Part shown: one piece after another, positions 1-7,006 of the stretch
Layout: every line of letters begins with the position of its first letter
Position numbering within the stretch: position 1 is the stretch's first letter
Origin: S5-327 sp965116015
Lineage (GTDB): Bacteria; Chloroflexota; Dehalococcoidia; Lucifugimonadales; Australimonadaceae
Direction of reading: 5' to 3'
DNA length: 64,000 nucleotides
NCBI GenBank assembly: GCA_965116015.1
Contig: OZ220477.1
Location: forward strand, 2,324,060-2,388,059
Notes under the pieces: model-generated
What the model saw: only the letters and a program-made list of their open reading frames with translations
Told to the model about the DNA's origin: nothing
The model's database searches: none
Made by a program: the position numbers and the translations under genes

Positions 1-2
1 AC

Positions 3-125
3 GTGAACGAGGCGCGGAGGATGCTCGAGAGGCGCCGCAAGGAGGAGTACGACCAGCTGATGGCCGAGCGTGAACTCCGCCGCCGAGAGCTCGCCGCGCC
101 GGAGCTCCCCGAGCATCTGCTCTAG
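3..125 (+). CDS. C-terminal fragment of an unidentified protein
   Basis: An open frame enters from the left edge and stops at 125. It encodes about 40 residues rich in Arg, Glu and Leu (ending PELPEHLL), compatible with a helical C-terminal tail. The start lies outside the window, so no family can be assigned. It ends about 145 bases before the vsr-like gene on the same strand. Vsr genes often sit beside DNA methyltransferases, but nothing in this fragment shows that it is one. Confidence 0.4.
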   Translation: MNEARRMLERRRKEEYDQLMAERELRRRELAAPELPEHLL

Positions 126-270
126 GAAGCGATGGCGCATCGCATTTCCCCGCCAATGCCCCGCCAGCCGGCCTTGCCCCTGCCAAGCCCGTGTGCTATC
201 AACCCCATGCGAGCGCGGCCTGTCGGCGCGTCGGCTACAGCGACTACAACGGAGAACGGAGCGCGCGGGA

Positions 271-687
271 ATGAGCCCCGACAACGTAACGCCCGAGCGC
301 CGCAGCTGGATTATGCGGCGCGTCAAATCGCGCGACACTGCCCCGGAACTCTACGTCCGGTGGGCGCTCCACGCCGCGGGTCTGCGCTACCGCCTCCACA
401 ACAAGCGCCTGCCGGGCGCCCCCGACCTTACGCTCCGCAAGCGCCGCACAGTCGTGTTCGTCCACGGATGCCTCTGGCACTGGCACGGATGCAGCCGCTC
501 GCGGATGCCGTCGTCCAACGCCGACTACTGGCGCCGCAAGATCGCCCGCAACGTCGAGCGCGACGCCGCTCACGCCGAAGCCCTCGCCGCCCTCGGCTGG
601 ACCATCGAGATTGTCTGGGAGTGCGAGCTCGTTCCGGCGACCGCCGCCCTCATCGAACGGCTAGCCCCGGAGCCGTCGATGCGCTAA
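271..687 (+). CDS. vsr: Very-short-patch-repair (Vsr) type DNA mismatch endonuclease
   Basis: The product is 138 aa, the usual size for Vsr. Family landmarks are in order: TPERRSWIMRRVKSRDT near the N-terminus, LPGAPDLTL around the catalytic acidic strand, VVFVHGCLWHWHGC with the His/Cys active-site and zinc region, and the C-terminal GWTIEIVWECEL. In the family this protein nicks 5' of T in T:G mismatches created by deamination of 5-methylcytosine. The ATG at 271 is chosen because family homology begins there; the same frame is open upstream to 70 without recognisable sequence. No cytosine methyltransferase is visible in the window, so its partner, if any, lies to the left. Some proteins with this fold belong to standalone restriction systems. 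Confidence 0.88.
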   Translation: MSPDNVTPERRSWIMRRVKSRDTAPELYVRWALHAAGLRYRLHNKRLPGAPDLTLRKRRTVVFVHGCLWHWHGCSRSRMPSSNADYWRRKIARNVERDAAHAEALAALGWTIEIVWECELVPATAALIERLAPEPSMR

Positions 688-751
688 CCTTCCCTCCTGC
701 CCCGGCGCAACGGCGCCCTCTCCCTAACTCGCTCACTGCGGAGGTGAACTC

Positions 752-1696
752 GTGACAGTCCTCATCACCGGCGGAATGGGCTTCATCGGCCTGCACACTG
801 CCCGAGCGTTCGTCGACGCGGGCGAAGACGTCGTCATCACCTACTACCAGACGTGGCGCGAGCCCGGCTTCATCAAGGACGAGTACGGCAAGAGCGTCAT
901 CGTCGAGAAAGCCGACGTGTCTCAGCCGTCCGTCATCGAAGAGCTCGCCAAGAAGCACAGCGCCGAGCACATCGTCCACCTGGCGGTTCCCGGCGTCGCC
1001 GCGCTCGGCCCCTACGACGACTACCGCGTGAATATGAACGGACTCATCGGCGTGCTCGAGGCCGCCCGCAACGCGGGCGTCCGCCGGCTCTCGCTGGCAA
1101 GCTCCATCGCCGTCTACCACTCCCTCCCCGAGGGGCCGTACCGGGAAACCGACCGTCTCCCCGTCGAGTCCGCGAATCCCACCGAGACGTTCAAGAAAGC
1201 CTGGGAGATCTTGGCGTTCCACTACGCCGCGCGCACCGGCCTCGAAGTAGTCTCTATGCGCATCGGCGGCATCTGGGGGCCGCTCTACCACTCGATGATG
1301 AACCTCCCCAGCCGCCTTGCGCACGCCGCCGTCGCCGGAGCGCCGCCCGACTACTCCCGCGGCGTCCCCTTCGCCGAAGACACCGGCGACGTCTGCTACG
1401 TGAAGGACTGCGCCCAAGGCATCAAGCTCGTCCAGCTAACGGAGAACCTCGGATATCGCATCTACAACGTCAGCTCGGGGCTGGCCGTCTCGAACCAGCG
1501 GCTTGTGGACGCGGTGAAAGCTGTCAAGCCCGGCGCCGACCTCCCGCTGCAAGCGGGAAAGGGCCCGGCGTACAAAGAGAACAGCTACCTCGATATGACC
1601 CGCGCCCGCGACGACCTCGGCTTCGAGAACCAGTTCACCCCTGAGTCCGCCATGGCCGACTACATCGCCTGGCTGGAAGACGGGAACGAGAAGTAG
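752..1696 (+). CDS. NAD-dependent epimerase/dehydratase (extended SDR family)
   Basis: The product is 314 aa and starts at a GTG preceded by a strong ribosome-binding site (GGAGGTGA). The N-terminal Rossmann signature GGMGFIG follows the first strand, and later strands (VHLAVPG, LASSIAVY) match extended SDR enzymes that act on nucleotide sugars. The region that should carry the Tyr-x3-Lys catalytic pair reads PTETFKKAWEIL, so a Lys is present but the canonical Tyr is not at the expected spacing. Only 2 bases separate its stop from the aspartate dehydrogenase-like gene, so the two are almost certainly co-transcribed. Substrate unknown. Confidence 0.8.
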   Translation: MTVLITGGMGFIGLHTARAFVDAGEDVVITYYQTWREPGFIKDEYGKSVIVEKADVSQPSVIEELAKKHSAEHIVHLAVPGVAALGPYDDYRVNMNGLIGVLEAARNAGVRRLSLASSIAVYHSLPEGPYRETDRLPVESANPTETFKKAWEILAFHYAARTGLEVVSMRIGGIWGPLYHSMMNLPSRLAHAAVAGAPPDYSRGVPFAEDTGDVCYVKDCAQGIKLVQLTENLGYRIYNVSSGLAVSNQRLVDAVKAVKPGADLPLQAGKGPAYKENSYLDMTRARDDLGFENQFTPESAMADYIAWLEDGNEK

Positions 1697-1698
1697 CC

Positions 1699-2505
1699 GT
1701 GCCCAGGCTCTCCATCGGCGTCGTAGGCTGCGGAGCCATCGGACGCTCCATCCTGCGCGCCGCCGACGACGGACTGGTGGACGTCGATGTAGCAGGCGCG
1801 ACGAGCCGCACCGAGTCGACGGCTCGCGACTTCCTCTCCACGCTCAGGACGCCCGCGCCCTACCTCTCGCTCGGAGAGCTCATTGAAGAGGCCGACCTCA
1901 TCGTCGAGGCGGCTGGAGGGCCGGCGGTTCATGGCCTTGTCGAGGCCGCGTTCGAGGCGGGCAAGGGCGCAATGGTGATCAGCGTAGGCGCCCTTATCGA
2001 GCACCCCGAGCTGCTGGATATGGCTCGCGCCAGGAACTGCCGCCTGCTGATGCCGTCCGGAGCAATCATCGGCCTCGACGGCATCAAGGCGGCGTCCGTC
2101 GGAGCGATCGACCGCGTCGTGATGGAGTCCCGCAAGCCTCCGGCTGCGCTGGACGGCGCGCCCTACGTCGTCGCCAACGGCGTCGACCTGTGGGCGCTCG
2201 AGCGCGAGGAGGCGATATTCGAGGGCACGGCGCGCGAGGCCTGCGCGGGATTCCCCGCCAACCTCAACGTCTCCGCGGCCGTCAGCTTCGCCGGCGTCGG
2301 GCCCGACCGCACGACGGTCAGGATGATTGCCACGCCAGGCTTGCAGCGGAACTGCCACGACATCGAAGTCGAAGGGGAGTTCGGCCTGATGCGGCTGCAC
2401 CTCGAGAACATCCCCGGCGAGAACCCCAAGACGGGAAAGCTCACCGCGATGTCCATCATCCGCGCCCTCCAGCAGGAGACCGACCCCGTCCGCCTCGGCA
2501 CATGA
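1699..2505 (+). CDS. nadX: L-aspartate dehydrogenase family protein (NadX-like)
   Basis: The product is 268 aa, typical of the aspartate dehydrogenase/DUF108 family. It has the N-terminal NAD(P) site GVVGCGAIG, the middle block LMPSGAIIGLDGIKAA, and the C-terminal blocks NLNVSAAVSFAGVGPDRT and NCHDIEVEGEFG. Characterised relatives oxidise L-aspartate to iminoaspartate for NAD synthesis; other relatives act on different amino acids. The GTG start at 1699 lies 2 bases after the epimerase stop, implying translational coupling. The operon partner is not an NAD-biosynthesis gene, so the true substrate may differ from aspartate. Confidence 0.8.
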   Translation: MPRLSIGVVGCGAIGRSILRAADDGLVDVDVAGATSRTESTARDFLSTLRTPAPYLSLGELIEEADLIVEAAGGPAVHGLVEAAFEAGKGAMVISVGALIEHPELLDMARARNCRLLMPSGAIIGLDGIKAASVGAIDRVVMESRKPPAALDGAPYVVANGVDLWALEREEAIFEGTAREACAGFPANLNVSAAVSFAGVGPDRTTVRMIATPGLQRNCHDIEVEGEFGLMRLHLENIPGENPKTGKLTAMSIIRALQQETDPVRLGT

Positions 2506-2513
2506 CGCACCCC

Positions 2514-2669
2514 AACCCTCCCCGCAAGCGCGGGATCGAGCGCCTGCCGCGGGAAGCTGTGGGAAATTTGTTCGCGAGCAAGCAGCTCTCCCCGCGAGCG
2601 CGAGGTCGAGACGACGAATGACGTTGCGTAGGAGCCTTAGACAACCCTTCCCGCAAGCGCGGTGTCGAG
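2514..2669. repeat. Three copies of a short palindromic dispersed repeat
   Basis: Three imperfect copies lie at about 2514-2540, 2586-2610 and 2642-2669. Each has the form CCC-GCAAGCGCGGG-TCGAG, with a small self-complementary core around CCCGC...GCGGG. They fill the gap between the aspartate dehydrogenase-like gene and the next ORF and resemble REP-type intergenic elements. No coding capacity is evident. Confidence 0.55.
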
Positions 2670-2728
2670 CGGGTGATGAGCGCCCCTGCCGCTGATGAGC
2701 TAGCCCGCAGGGGATACGGAGAAGCTTG

Positions 2729-3022
2729 ATGGAGGGCGAACGGGATTGGAAGAAACGGCGTTTGCGATCCAGGCACACGTCCTTCATCAAGTTCATCCGC
2801 AGAGTGTTCGCAGACGACCGCTCCGATGGCGAAGTGCTGGCGGCTCCATGCTACTGCGGCGAGAGACGCGACAAGCACGTCTGCGTCGAGACGATGGTCT
2901 ACTCAACCCCGCGCGCCCAGCGCCGAACGCGCGTCGTCCTCGCGATCGGCTACTGGGACGACGCGAAGCTATTCACCCCCTGCGTCATCGAAAAGGGAAT
3001 GGCCGAGCAAGTGCTGACGTAA
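2729..3022 (+). CDS. Small hypothetical protein
   Basis: The product is 97 aa from an ATG preceded by GGAG; a TTG lies directly in front. The N-terminus is basic and the middle contains CYCGERRDKHVCVE, a three-cysteine/histidine cluster that could hold a metal. The C-terminal half looks like a compact beta-rich fold (RVVLAIGYWDDAKLF). Third codon positions are mostly G or C, as in neighbouring real genes, which supports coding. It follows the short palindromic repeats and stands alone. Family not recognised. Confidence 0.5.
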   Translation: MEGERDWKKRRLRSRHTSFIKFIRRVFADDRSDGEVLAAPCYCGERRDKHVCVETMVYSTPRAQRRTRVVLAIGYWDDAKLFTPCVIEKGMAEQVLT

Positions 3023-3116
3023 GGAATGGCGTTTCGGATGCGGCTGTCTCCCGAACCCTCCCGCGCCACGCCCGGGTGTGGGGCGCATACGGCGGCGCTT
3101 CTACTAAGGGCTCTGG

Positions 3117-3788
3117 TCAACTTTGCCCCTGACACGCCTCCGCGCCTTTAGCCGCCTCCTGCGAGACGGCAGCCCCACATTTCGAATTCGCCGAAAAGTC
3201 GGTCTCCCCTCCCCACTCTCCAATTAGGGTCACATAATCGCCGGCGTTGATATGTTGCCGAATGCTGGTGTCGTCGTAGTAGCAATAGACACTCGCTATA
3301 GCACCGTGCACCCTGTTGGAGAAGGGGTTCTTGAGTATCCAGTCGCCGCCGCTCAGTTCCACGTACTCATGCTCGATGGATACAACGGTCCCGGTAACGC
3401 GGAGAAGCTGGCCGCCGTTATCTGCGAACTTGTAGAGCTTGTCTGCGTTGAACTTGTTGGCGCTATACGCATCTAGCACCTGGGTAGCTGACACTTCGAG
3501 CAGAGGAAGAGGCGCAGGCGTAGGAGTAGCCGTAGCTGCAGGAACAGGAGTAGCCGTAGGAGCAGGGGTAGCCGTGGCTGCAGGAGCAAGAGTAGCCGTA
3601 GGCCCCGCTTCGCCGCAGGCGACTGCGCCTAACATCCCTACCAAGACCAGAATGAGCGCGCCGATTACAAAAACGGATGGCTTTCGACCAACTGTGGCTT
3701 GGCTTTTCTCAACACGGGAGCCTTCGATCACTTCCCGCGCGACTGCTTGCGCTTGCTTCTCTCTGCGTGAGTCTTCTTGTCCGTTCAT
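3117..3788 (-). CDS. Membrane-anchored protein with a tRNA_anti-like OB-fold domain
   Basis: The product is 223 aa. Residues 1-35 are charged, followed by a hydrophobic segment (VFVIGALILVLVGML) ending GAVACG, which could act as a lipobox or as a plain membrane anchor. A low-complexity Ala/Thr/Pro linker covers about residues 63-95. The C-terminal domain has the pattern of OB-like 'tRNA_anti-like' domains: LDAYSANKFNADKLYKF, then LRVTGTVVSIE, then GDYVTLIGEW. Such proteins are extracytoplasmic with unknown ligands. Its upstream region contains a large nested inverted repeat (3827-3945). The same linker style recurs in the lipoprotein at 38060 and in the surface proteins after 45 kb. Confidence 0.7.
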   Translation of the reverse strand: MNGQEDSRREKQAQAVAREVIEGSRVEKSQATVGRKPSVFVIGALILVLVGMLGAVACGEAGPTATLAPAATATPAPTATPVPAATATPTPAPLPLLEVSATQVLDAYSANKFNADKLYKFADNGGQLLRVTGTVVSIEHEYVELSGGDWILKNPFSNRVHGAIASVYCYYDDTSIRQHINAGDYVTLIGEWGGETDFSANSKCGAAVSQEAAKGAEACQGQS

Positions 3789-3826
3789 GCAAGGAACCCC
3801 CTTGTGCGGCGTGAGATGAGGCGCTT

Positions 3827-3945
3827 GCCACAGTCGCCGTCTCGATTGCGTGAACCGACAAGGGGGCGGATGCCCCCATCTACTAACGCCTACGGGTTCA
3901 CGCAGCGGGTGCTTAGAGGCCCTGCGAGTGTCGGACGACTGTGGC
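3827..3945. other. Nested inverted-repeat element, possible structured RNA or MITE
   Basis: The 356-base gene-free gap 3789-4144 contains three concentric pairings: 3827-3836 with 3936-3945 (10 bp, GCCACAGTCG), 3847-3856 with 3895-3904 (10 bp, TGCGTGAACC), and an inner 6-bp GGGGGC hairpin at 3862-3877 with loop GGAT. A further short arm (GCAG/CTGC) may form within 3901-3925. Three perfect nested arms are more than expected for a plain promoter region. On the minus strand this would be the leader of the OB-fold protein gene. I do not recognise a known RNA family. Confidence 0.5.
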
Positions 3946-4144
3946 GATGTCTATGCTATATCAGCGCGCCGGAAAGCGCAAGCCGACGGCGGTTCAGGAG
4001 AACGCGAGGCGCAGGGCAGGGAAGCTCCCCCCAACTAAGCTGAGGCGCTCGCGGCAACGACCGCGGGCGGGGAGCTCCGCCCTATCAAGCCGATGCAACG
4101 TGCGATGTGGCAGCAACCCCGGCGAGGCGCGGGAAGAGCCCCCG

Positions 4145-5032
4145 CTAGAAGGCCATGACGACGACGCCTAGCGTTACGAGCGCTGCGGAGCTCCAGCGCG
4201 CGCGGGCCTCGCCGAGCGACGCGCGCGCCTCGAACATCCGTCGCAGGCTCAGCCCCGTCGCCGCCATCCACAGCAGCAGGAGGACAGGCCGCGTCGACAT
4301 AATCGCGGAGCTCAACGACACCGGCCCCTGCTCGATCGCGGTCAGCCCTGTCCAGAACGCGATGACCATGGGGGCTTGCGCCAGCAGTACTGCAAGGAGG
4401 GCTTGCCGGGTCCGCAGCGCGGCCACGACCTGCTCCGCGACCGAGATCCGCGCGAAAGCGGCGATGCAGGGGAATGCGCAGAACCACGAGATTGCGTACA
4501 TCTGCCACACGGTAACTTGACCGGACGCCGACTTCGCAAGCACGGAGTAGAGGGCAATCCCGAACGCCGCGGTCACCACAGCGGCGACTGAACGGTCGAG
4601 CGCCAGCCGCTTGCCGGGGAGCGTCTGGCTGAACGCGGCGATGAGCACGCCCGCCACCACCATCAGCCCCGCGCCCCACTTCAGAGGCGTGAGCGTCTCG
4701 CCGAGCGCCAGCATCGCCATCGCCATCACGAACAGCGGATAGGCGTCGAGCACGGGGATGATGCGCGAAACGTCGGTGGAACGGCGAAGCGCGTACGCCG
4801 AGAGCAACTGAATGCCAACGTGCACGAAGCCGGCAAGCGCCATTGCCCCCACGCCCCATGAGAGCCAGTCGGGCGGGGAGATGATCAGGATTGCGGTTGC
4901 AAGAACGAAGTGAGCGGCGGTGGCGATCGCCGAGAATTCCACTGCGCCAACATGGTTGAGGGCGCGCTTCTGCAAGAGAGCGTAGGCGGTGAACGCCGCT
5001 GCGGATGCTAAAGAAAGTACGATCCAGTCCAT
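4145..5032 (-). CDS. EamA/DMT-family membrane transporter
   Basis: The product is 295 aa with about ten hydrophobic segments in two similar halves, the layout of EamA drug/metabolite transporters. Family-like features are MDWIVLSLASAAAFTAYALLQ at the N-terminus, the pre-helix PLFVMAMAMLALGETLTPLKW in the first repeat, and LLLLWMAATGLSLRRMF in the second. The substrate cannot be predicted. It stands alone: the HspR-like gene (ending at 5192) lies upstream on the same strand, 159 bases away. Confidence 0.8.
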   Translation of the reverse strand: MDWIVLSLASAAAFTAYALLQKRALNHVGAVEFSAIATAAHFVLATAILIISPPDWLSWGVGAMALAGFVHVGIQLLSAYALRRSTDVSRIIPVLDAYPLFVMAMAMLALGETLTPLKWGAGLMVVAGVLIAAFSQTLPGKRLALDRSVAAVVTAAFGIALYSVLAKSASGQVTVWQMYAISWFCAFPCIAAFARISVAEQVVAALRTRQALLAVLLAQAPMVIAFWTGLTAIEQGPVSLSSAIMSTRPVLLLLWMAATGLSLRRMFEARASLGEARARWSSAALVTLGVVVMAF

Positions 5033-5191
5033 CTCAATCCCTCAGTCCCTCATCTCTCAGTTCCTCTGTTCCGCGCCCGGCGTCCGCCTGTCGACAAGAA
5101 CAAGCGCCCGCATCCCGTAAGCTCAATTGCTCCCTCTGACGCCTCGATTCAGCCGGGCTGGCGGACGCGCTCTCGTCCGCCGCGTCAACCA

Positions 5192-5509
5192 CTAAGCGCT
5201 GTCTTCAGTTGCTGTTGTTGATTCGTTCTGTTGGTTATCGTTCTCCTCGCTCGTGGCGGTCTGTCCCTGAGCTTCCAGCTGGAGGATCACCAGAATGCCA
5301 GCGTAGTTCACGCCTTGGTCCGATAACTCGGCGGCGCGTCTGATCAAAGCAAGATCCGCGTCCGAGTACCGCCTCGTCCCGCCCTCCGTGCGCTCAGGGT
5401 CGAGGATGCTGGCGGACTCGAAAGCGCGGAGCTTGTGCTCCGGGACCCCCGTGAGCTCGGAGGCCACACTGATGGAGTACTTCCCGACATTAGCATCTGC
5501 CTCTGTCAT
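5192..5509 (-). CDS. HspR-like MerR-family transcriptional regulator
   Basis: The product is 105 aa from the ATG at 5509. The core YSISVASELTGVPEHKLRAFE...DPERTEGGTRRYSDADLALI followed by LSDQGVNYAGI is the winged-helix HTH of HspR-type MerR repressors, which control chaperone and protease genes. A longer frame opens at 5578, but the extra 23 residues are encoded by AT-rich, promoter-like DNA and have no family similarity. A perfect CTAGAA-A-TTCTAG palindrome lies immediately upstream of the chosen start and could be its own operator. The gene is divergent from the HtrA protease, a likely target. The C-terminal tail is acidic and Gln/Thr-rich. Confidence 0.75.
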   Translation of the reverse strand: MTEADANVGKYSISVASELTGVPEHKLRAFESASILDPERTEGGTRRYSDADLALIRRAAELSDQGVNYAGILVILQLEAQGQTATSEENDNQQNESTTATEDSA

Positions 5510-5510
5510 A

Positions 5511-5523
5511 CTAGAAATTCTAG
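5511..5523. promoter_or_regulatory. Perfect palindrome upstream of the HspR-like gene
   Basis: CTAGAA-A-TTCTAG directly abuts the ATG at 5509 (minus strand). A second, looser inverted repeat, AAGTGGT...ACCACTT, spans 5544-5571 in the same AT-rich stretch. Both lie in the divergent region between the regulator and the HtrA gene, consistent with autoregulatory and shared operators. Neither matches the actinobacterial HAIR consensus. Confidence 0.5.
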
Positions 5524-5765
5524 CTACGGCAGTAAGATTATGCAAGTGGTTATCACTGCATTTTACCACTTCATTCAACTGAAAATCTCAATGGAATCAC
5601 TAGAAAACCTCCCAGACTACCCTCTGCAGCCGCTTCACCTTGGGAGGCACAGGCTGGGAACTGCGGCGTTTCTGCAAGCAGCGGAACGTTTGGCCGCTCA
5701 TCGCCGCCTCTCTGCCGCAGGGCGCGGCTGCAAGGTTGCGGGAGCGGTTGCGATAAACTGCTGAA

Positions 5766-6920
5766 ATGCGGAACCGCGTTCCCCCCGTCATCCTTGCCGC
5801 TTGCGCAGTGGCCGCCCTGGCGTCCGTGGCGTCCGGTTGCGCAGGCGCGCCCGCCCCAACGCCAGCGCCGGAGGAGGACGCTGCGCGCCTCGCGGCAGAC
5901 GCTGGCCTGAGCGTCGTCCCCGTCCCCGGCGGCTCGGAGAATGGCGGAACGCCCGCTCCGCCCGGTTCCGCCGCGCTGATTGGTGGCTCGCTGCCGGATG
6001 TCGCAGGCGTCGTTGCGCGCGTCAGCCCCGCGGTCGTGCAGGTCGTCGCCACCGTGCCGCGGACGAACATCTTCGGGCAGGAGAGCGTTGGGGCGTCGCA
6101 GGGGTCGGGCGTTTTCTTCGACGAGCGAGGCTACATACTGACGAACAACCACGTCGTCGACGGCGCGACGGCGGTCGAGGTCGTCCTGGCGAGCCGGGAG
6201 CATATCGAGGCGGATGTCGTCGGCGTCGACCCGAGCACCGATCTCGCCGTGTTGCGGGTTGATCTGGAGGATGTCGGCGAGGTGGTGGTCGCGCCGCTGA
6301 AACCGACGAGCTCGATGCGCCCCGGCGAGTGGGTGATCGCCATCGGGAGCCCGCTGGGATTTCAAAGCTCCGTAACGGTTGGAGTCGTGAGCGCGATGGG
6401 ACGCTCGCTCGACATCGACGCCACAACGCGGCTGCATGACCTGCTGCAGACGGATGCGGTGATCAACCCGGGCAATAGCGGCGGACCGCTGCTGAACTTG
6501 CAGGGCGAGGTCATCGGCATCAACACCGCGATTATCCGGGGCGCCGACGGCATCGGATTCGCAATCAGCATGGAGACCGCGATGCCGGTGTCGGCGCAGC
6601 TCATCGAGAACGGCAAGGTGATTCGTCCGCGCCTGGGCGTAGTGATCCAGGACCTCACGTCCGCGTCGGCGATAGAGCGAGGCTTGGCGACGCACGAGGG
6701 CATCCTCGTCGTGTCGCTGGCGCCGGACGGTCCCGCGGAGCGCGCCGGCATCCAGACCGACGACGTAATCGTGCAGATTGACGACGCGCCGATCGCGACG
6801 ACTGCGGAGCTCGTGCGCTTGCTGCTCACGGATTACGAGGTGGGAGACGTCGTGCGAGTCACCGTGGCGCGTTCAGCCATCTACCTAACGTTCGACGTAA
6901 CGCTGGAGGAGGTCGAGTAG
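5766..6920 (+). CDS. HtrA/DegP-type trypsin-like serine protease, lipoprotein
   Basis: The product is 384 aa. A signal peptide ends in a lipobox (ASVASGC, Cys25), followed by a Pro/Ala-rich linker. The protease domain shows the triad: His in ILTNNHVVDG, Asp in DPSTDLAVLRV and Ser in INPGNSGGPLL. One PDZ domain covers the last ~95 residues (RPRLGVVIQDL... GILVVSLAPDGPAERAGI). Such enzymes degrade or refold damaged exported proteins. The divergent HspR-like regulator suggests stress control. A TAAACT -10-like box ends 6 bases before the ATG and no Shine-Dalgarno is visible, so translation may be leaderless. Confidence 0.9.
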   Translation: MRNRVPPVILAACAVAALASVASGCAGAPAPTPAPEEDAARLAADAGLSVVPVPGGSENGGTPAPPGSAALIGGSLPDVAGVVARVSPAVVQVVATVPRTNIFGQESVGASQGSGVFFDERGYILTNNHVVDGATAVEVVLASREHIEADVVGVDPSTDLAVLRVDLEDVGEVVVAPLKPTSSMRPGEWVIAIGSPLGFQSSVTVGVVSAMGRSLDIDATTRLHDLLQTDAVINPGNSGGPLLNLQGEVIGINTAIIRGADGIGFAISMETAMPVSAQLIENGKVIRPRLGVVIQDLTSASAIERGLATHEGILVVSLAPDGPAERAGIQTDDVIVQIDDAPIATTAELVRLLLTDYEVGDVVRVTVARSAIYLTFDVTLEEVE

Positions 6921-7006
6921 GAGCTCCTCCGCCGCTACGCTCGCAGCGGAAACGAGAGGGCGCGCCGGCGGCGCGAGGATGCCCCGCAGCGCGATAGTAT
7001 TGCTCC

